Shown one piece after another: positions 33,710 through 43,059 of a stretch of DNA of 64,000 bases (the first letter of the stretch is position 1; every line of letters starts with the position of its first letter). Source of the DNA: Vulcanimicrobiota bacterium (GTDB taxonomy: Bacteria; Vulcanimicrobiota; Vulcanimicrobiia; Vulcanimicrobiales; Vulcanimicrobiaceae). The DNA lies in contig DAIDHQ010000019.1 in assembly GCA_027459645.1 (NCBI GenBank), forward strand, positions 1-64,000. Reading direction: 5' to 3'. The translations under genes and the position numbers were made by a program. The notes beneath the pieces are model-generated. The model saw nothing but the letters and a program-made list of their open reading frames with translations, did no database searches and was not told where the DNA came from.

Positions 33710-35607
33710 TGGTTACCGATCGCCGCCGCGTTCCGCGCATTTCGTGGCAGAAGTCGCCGTGGCGCATCGCGGGCTTCATCGCCGTGATCGTCGTCGCGCT
33801 CCTGATCGTGCTCGGGCGGCTGGTTCAAGTGCAGATTTTCGAAGGTCAACAGTTCCGTGCGGCAGCTCAAGCCAATCAGATCCGCCTCATCAAAGTCGCC
33901 GCGCCGCGCGGGATGATTTACGATCGCAACGGCAAGGTGATGGTGCGCAACCGCCCGTCCTTCGTCGTCGGCTTGATCCCTTCGGAAATCACGAATATCA
34001 ATCACGTCTTGCACACGCTCGCCGGCGTTCTCGACGTTCCCGAAGCCTCGCTCGAGCACCGGTTGCTACACCACCGCGGCGTGAACTACATCAATTGCGG
34101 CGGGACGTTGTCGTCGTGTTTCGAGCAAGTGCAGGTATACGAACCCTACGGTCCCGTCGTGCTCGCAAACGACATTTCGGTCGCGAAGGTCGCGCGTTTG
34201 TCGGAACTGTTGAACGAATTGCCGGGCGTCGACTTGGAAGTGCAGCCGATTCGCGATTATCCGGGCGGCGTGACCGGCGCGGCCGTGTTCGGCTACGTCG
34301 GGCAGATCACGGAAGCCGAATATAAAAAGCGCAAAGGCGAAGGCTACACGCCCAACGACGTCATCGGCAAAGACGGCTTGGAGTGGTGGTACGACAAGTA
34401 TTTGCGCGGCGTACCGGGCGGCCAGCAAGTGCAGGTCGATTCGCAAGGCCAAGTCGTTCCCGGCGTGAAGCTTCCTTCGAAGAGCGCGATCCCCGGCGAC
34501 ACGTTGATCACGACGATCGACTGGCGACTGGAGAAGATCGCGCAGAAAGCGCTGCACGACGGCATTACCAAATGGGCGAACGGTAGGCAGCTTTCCGGCG
34601 CCGTCGTGATCGAGGATCCGTGGACCGGCGGCATTCTCGCGCTCGCGAGCAATCCGGAATTCAATCCGAATTACTTCGCCGCAGACAATTGGAAGATGGT
34701 CTCCAAGTATCTGCTCGATCCGGCCGATCCGCTCTTCGACAATGCGATCGGTGCCGCGACGCCGACGGGATCGACGTTCAAGATGGTGACCGGCACGGGC
34801 GTCATCAGCGAAGGGCTCGTGCGGCCGAACGAAATCGTCTACGACAGCGGCGCGTGGGATTGCGGAGGATATATCGCGCGCGATATCGTTTCGGGCGGAC
34901 TCGGCAATACGACCTTCGTACCGGCGCTCGCCGCCTCGTCGGACGGCTATTTCTACCAAATGGCGTGGCGCCTGGGACGCAAACGTTTGCGGAAGTGGGC
35001 GCTGCTCTTCGGGCTGGCAAAGAAGAGCGGCATCGATTTGCCGGGTGAGAACGCGGGGAACTGGCCGACGCCGGCGTGGGAGCTGAAGAACTTCGGCGTA
35101 CCGATGGAGCCGAGCGAAACGTGCATGAACGGCATCGGGCAGGGCGCGATGCAAGCGACGCCGCTGCAAATCGTCAACGTCGCATCGACGGTCATTAACG
35201 GCGGCACCCTGTGGCGTCCGCACATCGTCAGCGAAATTCGCACGCCGCAAGGCACCGTCATTAAACGCTTTCCGCCCACGCCGATCCGGCACGTGCCGGG
35301 AACGCCGGAAGCATTCGCCGCCGTTCGAAAGGGCATGGCGGAAGTGACCGATCCCGGCGGCACCGCGTACGGATTAAAGATTGAGGGCTTGCCGTTTAGC
35401 GGCAAGACCGGCACGGCCGAAACCGGCGTCAATGGTTCCGGCGCGAATACGACGTGGTTCGTTTGCTGGGCGCCGACCAATCATCCGGTGATGGCGATTG
35501 CCGTCTTCGTCGACCGCAGCGGCGGCTACGGCGCCAACGTCGCCGCGCCTATCGCACGCGAAATCATGGTCAAATACTTCAAGAAGAACCCGGCTTACAT
35601 TCAGTAG
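33709..35607 (+). CDS. mrdA: Penicillin-binding protein 2 (transpeptidase of the elongasome)
   Basis: A 632-residue class B PBP that cross-links peptidoglycan during side-wall growth. An N-terminal membrane helix (about 20-42) precedes the dimerisation region with AAPRGMIYDRNGKVM. The transpeptidase motifs are S-T-F-K at 355-358, S-S-D near 412 and KTGT at 566-569. The partner rodA gene and mreB are not adjacent, unlike in many bacteria. A two-cysteine loop (INCGGTLSSCF) near residue 130 is unusual. Confidence 0.94.
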   Translation: MVTDRRRVPRISWQKSPWRIAGFIAVIVVALLIVLGRLVQVQIFEGQQFRAAAQANQIRLIKVAAPRGMIYDRNGKVMVRNRPSFVVGLIPSEITNINHVLHTLAGVLDVPEASLEHRLLHHRGVNYINCGGTLSSCFEQVQVYEPYGPVVLANDISVAKVARLSELLNELPGVDLEVQPIRDYPGGVTGAAVFGYVGQITEAEYKKRKGEGYTPNDVIGKDGLEWWYDKYLRGVPGGQQVQVDSQGQVVPGVKLPSKSAIPGDTLITTIDWRLEKIAQKALHDGITKWANGRQLSGAVVIEDPWTGGILALASNPEFNPNYFAADNWKMVSKYLLDPADPLFDNAIGAATPTGSTFKMVTGTGVISEGLVRPNEIVYDSGAWDCGGYIARDIVSGGLGNTTFVPALAASSDGYFYQMAWRLGRKRLRKWALLFGLAKKSGIDLPGENAGNWPTPAWELKNFGVPMEPSETCMNGIGQGAMQATPLQIVNVASTVINGGTLWRPHIVSEIRTPQGTVIKRFPPTPIRHVPGTPEAFAAVRKGMAEVTDPGGTAYGLKIEGLPFSGKTGTAETGVNGSGANTTWFVCWAPTNHPVMAIAVFVDRSGGYGANVAAPIAREIMVKYFKKNPAYIQ

Positions 35608-35639
35608 CGCGCCGCCCCGTCGGTGCGCGGTAGCGTTCG

Positions 35640-35694
35640 TGTCATCCTGAGCGGCGCGTTTGCGCTTCGCGCAACAGCTCCGCTCAGAATGACA
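35640..35694 (+). repeat. Dispersed hairpin repeat, copy B
   Basis: Ends TGTCATCCTGAGCGG and CCGCTCAGAATGACA are inverted repeats with one mismatch. Inside is the stem TTGCGC/GCGCAA with loop TTC. The right end overlaps the 3' end of the minus-strand gene 35684-36001 and provides its TGA. It lies between two convergent genes. Confidence 0.8.
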
Positions 35695-36001
35695 AAGGGG
35701 CGCGAGCCGCGATCACCAGTAACGCCGCGTCGGCTGCTTCGCGCACCGTTGCATCCGGGTCGTCGCTGCGGATCTCGTTCAATTCCTCGACGCACCAGGG
35801 CTGGCCGACGATCGCAAGTCGCTCCACCCGATCGATGCGCAGTTCCAAATCGAGTTCCGCTTCGGGCGAGGGCGCTTCTGCAAGCGCGAGCGGCGGCGCG
35901 GTTTCTCGGCGCAACAGCGTCCCGACGACGAAGAGAATCGCGCCCAGCAAAAAGAGCGCGAGGATGAAAATGCCGAAGTGATTGTTGCTAGTCGACGGCA
36001 A
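35684..36001 (-). CDS. Small single-pass membrane protein with HEAT-like tail (module copy 2)
   Basis: A 105-residue protein: one N-terminal membrane helix (about 9-30, IFILALFLLGAILFVVGTLL), then Arg-Arg, an Ala/Pro/Glu linker, and a pair of helices (VERLAIVGQPWCVEEL, VREAADAALLVIAA) resembling one HEAT repeat. The RR after the helix suggests the tail is in the cytoplasm. The TTG start at 36001 overlaps the end of the giant gene by 14 bases. It matches in layout the protein at 39297-39710. The last residues and stop come from a dispersed repeat. Confidence 0.72.
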   Translation of the reverse strand: MPSTSNNHFGIFILALFLLGAILFVVGTLLRRETAPPLALAEAPSPEAELDLELRIDRVERLAIVGQPWCVEELNEIRSDDPDATVREAADAALLVIAARAPLSF

Positions 36002-39000
36002 TGTGAGCCGCGTTGCGCAGCGCGTCGAGCACCTGCGCGAGCGCTTGATCGAGCGTACGGTTTACGCTCGAAGTCAGCACGCGGTGGAACTCTTCGAGCG
36101 GCAGCTCGTTGAGCACGAGGAGCACGTTGAGCAATTCCGAGCGGTAGCGTTCCAACGCGTTGCGATCGGCAACGTCGTTGTAAATCGTCGTGCCGAGCAA
36201 TTGCGCGTTGACGAGCCACGGCGTCACCGATCCGACCGGCGTCGTCTCCAACTCCGGCATCAGCGAACGAACTACGTCGAGTTCGATCTGCCCTTCGATG
36301 CGAATCGTTCCGGGTGCGGGCGCTTGCGGTTTCGCGGTCGGCGCGAAGACCAGATCGTTCAGCAGGTTCATCAGCGCATCGCGGCCGTCGCGGTCTTCTA
36401 AATCCTTCGTTGTGAGCGACAAGCGCGGCATGCGCAAGCGCACGAAGAGGCGTTCGAGCGGCGCGCGCACGGCGCGGCTCGCGCCGGCAAAGGCTTGCGT
36501 CAATTGCTGCGGCGCATCGATCGCGTTTTCGGGGAAGAACATGCGCAGCGCAAAGAGGTGCTGCACCAAGCCGCCCGCACTGTCGCTGCGCTCGAGCATC
36601 TTAATGACGTTGGCCAAACGCTCCGGCGTGAAATCGATGAAGAGTACCGGCGTCGGCAGTTCGACTTCGGCTGCCGGTGCAACGAGCGATTCCGCGTGCT
36701 CGGCAACGATCTCCGCGATCGCGCGCGGCGGCGCTTCTTGCGCGACGGGCGGCATTTCGGCCGTTTCGACGGGTGCGAGTTCCGGCACCGACGGCGCCGC
36801 GATCGCTTCGTATTCCGGCGGAAGCCCCGGCGGTTCGTACGGAGGCGCGCCGGTCGGGAAGATCCGCGCGATCGAAATCGGCGTTCCGGCGATCGATTCG
36901 GTCAACGACGGTTGCGCTTGCACGCGAACCGTCGGTGCGGCGATCGCAAACGTCGTGCCTTCGCCCCATTCAAACACCGTGCGCGTATCGAGCGGCGTTC
37001 CGGCGGGAAGCGGCGCCATCACCATCATCTCCCAGCGCAAGCGCAGTTCGATGTTGGGATTGACGTCGGCCAGCACGAGGCCGCGCGCCGACCACAGTTG
37101 CGACGCGCCGGCGTCGTCGACAATCGGCATGCCGTTGATCGTCGTCGTCGACGGCACATAGACGGCAAGATTCGTCGGGACGACGCGAATGGTCAGCCGG
37201 TCCGCGGGCCCGTCGCCGTCGTTGCGCAAGCGAATTTCGTAATATAAGCGTTCGCCCGCGTTGACGAGCTCGCCCGGAATCGCAACGAGCTGCGCGCTCT
37301 GCGCGAACTGCGCTTCGGCGTGCGTCGGAACTTCGAGCGCGGGAAACTGCATCGGGCTGATGCCGCGACCGTGCAGCCATCCGTCGATCGCAAGCTTGCG
37401 GTTTCCGGCGACGGCGCTGAGCAGACGCAGCGTCAGACGCGCTTCGTGTACGCTCTCGGGAGCGACGTCGGCAAAGGCGATGCCTTCGCGATCGCGGCGC
37501 GCGTCGACCGCGCGTTCCACCACGAGTTCGGGCGGCAGGGTCAGCGCCAGCCGCGCCTCGCGCAACACGTCGGATCCGCCGTTATGCACGCGTACCACGA
37601 CGTCGATCGTGCGATTCGGACGCAACGCTTCGTTCGACGCGAGCTCCCATTCGACGCGATCGATCGCCGGACGCGAACGAATAACGAGCGTCGCCGTGCC
37701 CAAATCGACGGCCCCGTCGGCATGTTCGAGAATCACGCCGAGCGTAGCAGTCGAACGATCCGGCACCTTCGACGCGATTTTTGCGTGAACGGTAAAAATG
37801 CGTTCGTGGTGCGGGTTCACGACGCCGAGCGAAACCGGCTCGTTGTACGGCGCGCTTTCGCCCTGCTCTTCGCTCACGCGAAGTTCGGTCAGGTATAACC
37901 CCGGCATCAGCCGCAAACGCACGTCGGATTCGGGTGCGGTGCCGTCGTTATAGACGTGAACCGTAAACGAAACGTCCTCACGTGCCTGCGCGGCGCCGCG
38001 ATCCGCGTTGACGTAGTTGCGCGCGCGGCCGAAGCGTGGCGCGACGCGTACCGCCAAGCGGCGCGAGAAATTGCGTTCGCCGGTCTTCCAGCGCAGCGAC
38101 GCGCTGACGGGAAGCACTGTCTCGCCCGAGTGCGGCACGGCGACCGTTGCAGCGATGCCGACTTCGGCCATCCGGCCGGCCGGCAACGAGCCGAGCGAAA
38201 ACGCCAAACCTGGAATTGAATCGTCGCTGACCGGCTGCCCGTCGACCTGCGCCGAACCCGGAGCATACATCAGTCCGGGCGGTAAGATAAAGGCGAGCTG
38301 CATGCGCTCGGCGATGCCCGTTCCCGCGTTCATCGCGCGCAATACCATCGGCACGCGCATGCCCGGCGTCACCACGTCGTCGCTGAGCACCAGCAGTTGC
38401 GTTTCGTCGTTTTCGAAATCGACCGGCGAAGCGACGACGATCTCGGCCGAGGCGATCGGGAATTCGTTCAAGCCGCGTGCACCGACCGTGCCGGCCGCGC
38501 GGATGCGCGTGCCGTCGAGCAGCGGCGAATCGATCGTCGCCTGATATTCGACCTGCACCGATTGACCCGGCGCAAGCCGTTCGCTCACGACGGTCGAATT
38601 TTCGTAGTCGAAGACCTCGCCTTCGTTATTGACCAGGCGGCCGTCGATGCGCGTGCTGCGCGCCAGGTAGGTGGTATGTTCGGGCGTCGGAAGGATGAGC
38701 ACCACGTCGTGCGCGCTCGAAGAACCGCTGTTGCGGATCGTGGCGCGCACCGAGATGACGTCGCCGGGCTTGGGCGCCGGCGGCGCCGAGAGCGAGACCA
38801 GCGTTGCGCTGTTCTGCAGGTCGGGACGGCTGCGAACGGTGAGGCGCTCGATGTTCGAGGCGATGAGCCCCGTCTGGTCGGTCACGAGCGCGGCTTGAAA
38901 GACCATCTCGCTCGCGTCTTCGATCGTATCGTCGACCTTGAACGTGCACTGCACGCGCCGCTGCGCGTTCGGCTCCAGCTCGCCGATCGGCGCGCCGTTG

Positions 39001-39263
39001 GAATCGACGAAGCGCAACCCTTCGGCCAGCGGGGCGTCGTCGACGGTATCGGCCCCCTCGATGTGCGAGACGCCCTGCGGCAACGCGAAGCGCACGCGCA
39101 CGCCTGTCGCCGCGGCACCGCCGAGGTTCGAGAACGTGAATTGCGCGCGAATCGTATCGCCGGGCACGGTGGTGCGCGACGGATCGAGGCTAAGGGTCCG
39201 GAGTGTCTCGGGCAATGCCGGAGAGCCCGGGGAGAAAATGCCGGTCAACGTCGTGGACGACAC
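35988..39263 (-). CDS. Giant DUF11-like repeat protein (module copy 2)
   Basis: A 1,091-residue protein. From about residue 15 to 800 there are six beta-sandwich units of about 125-135 residues, each with the DUF11-like pattern of a Val-rich strand, N-x-G, hydrophobic strands and L-P-x-G (for example RATIRNSGSSSAHDVVL). A Pro/Ala/Glu-rich linker (800-870) leads to a helical domain from about 874 that begins FTPERLANVIKMLE and contains HLFALRMFFPE and LERLFVRLRMP. No signal peptide or membrane helix is visible, which is odd for DUF11. The GTG start at 39263 follows AAGGGGG. Unit order is colinear with the paralogue at 39712-42975. Confidence 0.8.
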   Translation of the reverse strand: MSSTTLTGIFSPGSPALPETLRTLSLDPSRTTVPGDTIRAQFTFSNLGGAAATGVRVRFALPQGVSHIEGADTVDDAPLAEGLRFVDSNGAPIGELEPNAQRRVQCTFKVDDTIEDASEMVFQAALVTDQTGLIASNIERLTVRSRPDLQNSATLVSLSAPPAPKPGDVISVRATIRNSGSSSAHDVVLILPTPEHTTYLARSTRIDGRLVNNEGEVFDYENSTVVSERLAPGQSVQVEYQATIDSPLLDGTRIRAAGTVGARGLNEFPIASAEIVVASPVDFENDETQLLVLSDDVVTPGMRVPMVLRAMNAGTGIAERMQLAFILPPGLMYAPGSAQVDGQPVSDDSIPGLAFSLGSLPAGRMAEVGIAATVAVPHSGETVLPVSASLRWKTGERNFSRRLAVRVAPRFGRARNYVNADRGAAQAREDVSFTVHVYNDGTAPESDVRLRLMPGLYLTELRVSEEQGESAPYNEPVSLGVVNPHHERIFTVHAKIASKVPDRSTATLGVILEHADGAVDLGTATLVIRSRPAIDRVEWELASNEALRPNRTIDVVVRVHNGGSDVLREARLALTLPPELVVERAVDARRDREGIAFADVAPESVHEARLTLRLLSAVAGNRKLAIDGWLHGRGISPMQFPALEVPTHAEAQFAQSAQLVAIPGELVNAGERLYYEIRLRNDGDGPADRLTIRVVPTNLAVYVPSTTTINGMPIVDDAGASQLWSARGLVLADVNPNIELRLRWEMMVMAPLPAGTPLDTRTVFEWGEGTTFAIAAPTVRVQAQPSLTESIAGTPISIARIFPTGAPPYEPPGLPPEYEAIAAPSVPELAPVETAEMPPVAQEAPPRAIAEIVAEHAESLVAPAAEVELPTPVLFIDFTPERLANVIKMLERSDSAGGLVQHLFALRMFFPENAIDAPQQLTQAFAGASRAVRAPLERLFVRLRMPRLSLTTKDLEDRDGRDALMNLLNDLVFAPTAKPQAPAPGTIRIEGQIELDVVRSLMPELETTPVGSVTPWLVNAQLLGTTIYNDVADRNALERYRSELLNVLLVLNELPLEEFHRVLTSSVNRTLDQALAQVLDALRNAAHIAVD

Positions 39264-39296
39264 GCTTCCCCCTTTCCCTCTCGCCCGCTGCGCGCC

Positions 39297-39710
39297 CTAG
39301 GAGCTTTGCGGAGTTTGGACATCGAGCAGCGAGAGCGTTTGCGCGATCCGGTCCGCGCGCGCGCCGGGGTGCGCGTTCAAAAAGCGTTCGACCATCGCGC
39401 GCCGGCCGCTGCCGGTGAGCGCGTGGGCCGCGGCAAGCGACACCGCTTCGGAGGGGTCGCTGAGCGCGTGCTCCAGCAGTTGCTGCGAGCGTTCGTCTTC
39501 GAGCGCCGCCACCGCGAAGATCATGTCGCACCGCGCCGATTCCGAGAGGCCCGCGAACTCGTCGCCCGCCTCGTGCGTCCACGCCGTCGTCACCTGCAGC
39601 GGCTCGCCTTCGCGTTTGGTGTAGGCGCGCTCTTTGGCCCGCGGCGCGAAATACGCGTACGCGGCTATCGCGATGCCGACCAGGATGACCGCAACGACGA
39701 CGACCGTCAT
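39297..39710 (-). CDS. Small single-pass membrane protein with HEAT-like tail (module copy 1)
   Basis: A 137-residue protein with an N-terminal membrane helix (about 2-22, VVVVAVILVGIAIAAYAYF), a basic stop-transfer segment (PRAKERAYTKR), and a helical tail. The tail contains DMIFAVAALEDERSQQLLEHAL and EAVSLAAAHALTGS, which look like HEAT-repeat helices. The charge pattern places the tail in the cytoplasm. The ATG is one base downstream of the giant gene stop, a strong sign of co-expression. Homologous in layout to 35684-36001. Confidence 0.74.
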   Translation of the reverse strand: MTVVVVAVILVGIAIAAYAYFAPRAKERAYTKREGEPLQVTTAWTHEAGDEFAGLSESARCDMIFAVAALEDERSQQLLEHALSDPSEAVSLAAAHALTGSGRRAMVERFLNAHPGARADRIAQTLSLLDVQTPQSS

Positions 39711-39711
39711 C

Positions 39712-42700
39712 TTAGACGGTGCTGGCGTGCAGCGAGGTGCGTACCACGTCGAGCGCCGCATCGAGCGCGACGTCGCGCCGTCGTTGCAGCGCGTCGAGAA
39801 ATTCGCTCGCGTCGCCGTCGACGAAGGCATCGAGCCGCTCGATCAGCATGGATCGATAGTGCGCGAGTTGCGGCGTTCCGTCGGGCAGCATGCGTGCCAT
39901 GATCGCCCACGGCAGCGCCGAAGCGAGTTCGGTTTCGCTCAAGCGCTCCCCAAGGTCCGCGATGGCATCGGCGTCGATGCTTCCACGCAGCACGACCGCG
40001 GCGTTCGGCGTTTCGGCGGCCGAACCGTGAACTGCAGCAAGATCGTGCACGAGCCGTTCCAGCGTCGCGCGCAGCGACGGCGTTTCGATGTCGCGCGGTG
40101 CGATCACATAGTTCGGCAAGCGAAGTTTGATGAAGAGCCGGTCGAGTTCGTCACGTAACCCTTCGCGCATCGACTCGACGGAGCCGACGTGCGCGTCGCC
40201 GATGACTTCGGGGAAGAATGCGCGCAGCGCGAACAGGTGCGTGATCAAACCGTCGAACCGCGCTTCATCGAGGAATCGAAGCACGCGCGCGTGCCGTTCC
40301 GGCGTAAAGCTGACGAGCACCCCGAGCGCATTGTCGGCGGCGAGCGATCCATCGACGTAACTGCCGTTGGTCCGATTCCCGTTGCTCGATGCGAGCGCCG
40401 GCACGTCGCCGTGCATGGGCATATATGCCTCGCGCGCGGCATTTATGCCGGATTCGCCGTTGACGGGCGTCGCCGGCGGCAGTTCCATGAAACGATCTTC
40501 GGTGAGCGCGCGCTGACCGCCGCTGAACGACGGTCCGACCATGCCGTCCAATCCGAACGGCAAGCCGGGAATCGCATTCGCGAAGACGGGTGTCGCGCGG
40601 ACTTTCAGTTCGTTGGAGAGCACTTCGTCGTCGCGATCGCCGTCGTATTGCACGCGCGCGACGCGCACGATCGCTTCGCCGGCCGGCAAACCGTTGTGCA
40701 CCACGTCGCGGAACTTGATCGTCGCTTCGACGCCCGGATCGACGTCGTTGAGTACGATGCCCCGATCGCTTGCAAGCGCGGAGTGCGCGCCGACGTCACG
40801 AATCGGCACGTCGTTGACGGTCGTAGAATTCGGTACGTAAATCAACGACTCGGGCTGCGCGCAGAAAATCTGCACGCGTCGTGCCGGGCCGTCGCCGCCG
40901 TTGCGGACGTGCAACGTCCATTCGATCGTTTCGCCGACGTCGACGACGTCGATCGGTTCGCTGCGCAGCGTACCGACGGAAAAATCCGGTTCGGCGGTGG
41001 TAACGATCGTCAGCCGGTCGAGCGGCACGGGAAGCATCGCATCGGCCGTCAATACGCCGTCGACCGTTACCGGATAATCTTTCGCGAGGCTTCGCAACAA
41101 CCGCAATCCCAAACGCGCTTCGGCGGTCGTACCGGGAGCGATCTCCCCAAAGACCAGCTTCGATTTCTCGCGCGTCGCACCGTCTACGGTTTCCAAGCGC
41201 GCTTCGGGAGAAACATAGAGACGCACGCGCACGTTGTGCGCGACGTCGCTGCCGACGTTCGTGAGTTTCACCAGCACGTTCGCAAGCTGGTTCGGACGCA
41301 GCGTCTCGTCGGTCTCGAGCGTAAACGCCGAACTCTTCGGCGAAAACGCGGGATGCGAGTCCGTCCGCCATGCCGCTTCACCGAGCGGCGTTTCGCCCAG
41401 TTCGCGGCTGTGGGCGCTGGCACCGATGCGAATCTCGCTGCGATCCGCGTACGGGCTGCGCAGACGCGCGCGCAGATGCAGACGGCGCGTGGCATACGAT
41501 TCGAGCGTACCGATTTCGGCCGCATCGCCGTCGAGGGCGACGCGCGCGTTCTTTTCGGAGAGGCGGACTTCTTCGAGCGCGGGATCGAGACGCAGATGCA
41601 GCACCAGGTCGGTCGCGGGCGCGCTGCCGTCGTTGCCGAGCAAAATCTCCGCTTCCACTTCCTCGCCCGGATGCACGATCTCGCCGCTGGCGCGCACGAT
41701 GGCGTTGCGGCGAGCGGGCAGGGCGGGTTGCGAATGGACGCTGACGACGCGGTCGAAGCGGCGCTCGGAGCGATCGCCGGCCGGCTCCCAGCTCAGCGTT
41801 GCCGCCACCGGCAGGGTGGCGTCGTCGGGTAGCGGCGATGCAACCATCGCTTCGCAGCGCAACTCGACGCGTTCGTCCGAATCGATCCGGCCGAGTTCGA
41901 AGCTCAAGCCGTCCTTTTTCTTCGTTTCTCTGAGCGGCCGGCCGTCGATCGAGGTGGCGCCCCGCACCGGCAGAAGACCGTCGGGAAGCTCGAGCGCGGC
42001 GACGACGTTCTCGGCGGCCGCGGAACCCGCGTTGTGCGCGATCAGCACCATCGTGACGCGATGGCCGGGCCGGACGTCGTGCGAGGGTTCGATCGAAAAC
42101 GTGGTGCGGTCGTCCTCGAATTCGGGGGCCGACCGGACGGTCAGCGACGCCGGTTCCAGATCGAACGCGGCCGTTTCTTGCGATGCGACGACCGCGCGGG
42201 CGACGATCGAGGTTCCGTCGTCGAGCGGCGAATCGACGCGCACCCGGTAAATGACGGTTGCACTGGCGCTCGCGGCGAGCGCGCTCGTGACGATCGGCGC
42301 GTAGACGCGGTCGAACGGCAGGCCCAGATCGCGCTCGATCTCCCGGCCGTTCACGCGGGCGGAATTCGGAACGTAGGTGGTGTGCTCGGGGATCGGCGCC
42401 ACCACGACGACATCGCGCGCGCTCGACTCGCCGGCGTTATGGACGCGTACCGTCACCTGCGCCTCGGTACCGGGCGTCGGAACCGCGCTACGCGACTCGA
42501 TGGTAACGCCGGTCAGATTGTTGCTGAGTTGCGGCCGGCTGCGCGCGATCAGGCGGACGATGTTCGACCCGACCGGCGCCACCTCGAACGAGGCGACCGC
42601 CGCTTGCAGTTCGATCGTCGTGCCGTTCTCGATCGCGCCCGCGACGCTGTACGAAATTTCGATCCGGCGCTCTTCGCCGGGCGCCACGTCGCCAATGTGC

Positions 42701-42975
42701 GCGCCGGAGCGCGAAAGCAACGGAGAGTTGCCGTGCTCGTCGTCGAGATTGACCGAGTCCAATTCGCCCGTGCCGACGAGATAGACGAGGCCGTCCGGCA
42801 GATTGAAGCGCACGCGGACTCCCGTTGCGGGCGCGCCGCCTTGATTACGGAACGTGAACGCTGCACGCACCGTCATTCCAGGTTCCAACTCGCGGTCGGG
42901 CGAAACGACGAGCGTTCGGAGGCCCTCCGGCAACGTCGGTGCACCTGGCGCAAAAACTTCCGACAGGGTCCGCAT
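39712..42975 (-). CDS. Giant DUF11-like repeat protein (module copy 1)
   Basis: A 1,087-residue paralogue of 35988-39263. The N-terminus RTLSEVFAPGAPTLPEGLR aligns with TGIFSPGSPALPETLR of the other copy. Six DUF11-like units follow in the same order, with matching landmarks such as PEHTTYVPNSARVNG in unit two and YVPNSTTVNDVPI in unit six. A Gly/Ser/Asn-rich linker ends near residue 885, then the helical domain FTPERHARVLRFLDE, HLFALRAFFPE, LDRLFIKLRLP. No signal peptide, membrane helix or sortase-type tail. ATG 42975 was preferred to in-frame upstream starts that enter the divergent aminotransferase. Confidence 0.8.
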   Translation of the reverse strand: MRTLSEVFAPGAPTLPEGLRTLVVSPDRELEPGMTVRAAFTFRNQGGAPATGVRVRFNLPDGLVYLVGTGELDSVNLDDEHGNSPLLSRSGAHIGDVAPGEERRIEISYSVAGAIENGTTIELQAAVASFEVAPVGSNIVRLIARSRPQLSNNLTGVTIESRSAVPTPGTEAQVTVRVHNAGESSARDVVVVAPIPEHTTYVPNSARVNGREIERDLGLPFDRVYAPIVTSALAASASATVIYRVRVDSPLDDGTSIVARAVVASQETAAFDLEPASLTVRSAPEFEDDRTTFSIEPSHDVRPGHRVTMVLIAHNAGSAAAENVVAALELPDGLLPVRGATSIDGRPLRETKKKDGLSFELGRIDSDERVELRCEAMVASPLPDDATLPVAATLSWEPAGDRSERRFDRVVSVHSQPALPARRNAIVRASGEIVHPGEEVEAEILLGNDGSAPATDLVLHLRLDPALEEVRLSEKNARVALDGDAAEIGTLESYATRRLHLRARLRSPYADRSEIRIGASAHSRELGETPLGEAAWRTDSHPAFSPKSSAFTLETDETLRPNQLANVLVKLTNVGSDVAHNVRVRLYVSPEARLETVDGATREKSKLVFGEIAPGTTAEARLGLRLLRSLAKDYPVTVDGVLTADAMLPVPLDRLTIVTTAEPDFSVGTLRSEPIDVVDVGETIEWTLHVRNGGDGPARRVQIFCAQPESLIYVPNSTTVNDVPIRDVGAHSALASDRGIVLNDVDPGVEATIKFRDVVHNGLPAGEAIVRVARVQYDGDRDDEVLSNELKVRATPVFANAIPGLPFGLDGMVGPSFSGGQRALTEDRFMELPPATPVNGESGINAAREAYMPMHGDVPALASSNGNRTNGSYVDGSLAADNALGVLVSFTPERHARVLRFLDEARFDGLITHLFALRAFFPEVIGDAHVGSVESMREGLRDELDRLFIKLRLPNYVIAPRDIETPSLRATLERLVHDLAAVHGSAAETPNAAVVLRGSIDADAIADLGERLSETELASALPWAIMARMLPDGTPQLAHYRSMLIERLDAFVDGDASEFLDALQRRRDVALDAALDVVRTSLHASTV

Positions 42976-43010
42976 GACGCGTGAACCTTCGCCACCGGTA
43001 GAACGCCCCC

Positions 43011-43038
43011 TTGATTCACAACTCGTCGTTTTTATTAC
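43011..43038 (+). promoter_or_regulatory. Possible promoter of the aminotransferase gene
   Basis: TTGATT at 43011-43016 and TATTAC at 43033-43038 are spaced by 16 bases in the AT-richer part of the gap between divergent genes. The match is moderate. An AAGGA Shine-Dalgarno sequence lies just before ATG 43060. Confidence 0.4.
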
Positions 43039-43059
43039 GCAACTGGAAGGATACGTTCG

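Noticed and set aside
40189-41832. A 547-codon plus-strand frame opposite the giant DUF11-like gene
   Set aside because: Its composition is Arg/His/Ala-rich and the opposite strand shows repeated beta-sandwich units with conserved motifs, so this is a shadow.
35988-42975. Giant proteins as surface adhesins
   Set aside because: Their DUF11 repeats suggest it, but there is no signal peptide, cell-wall anchor or outer-membrane sorting domain at either end, and they are paired with proteins whose tails appear cytoplasmic.
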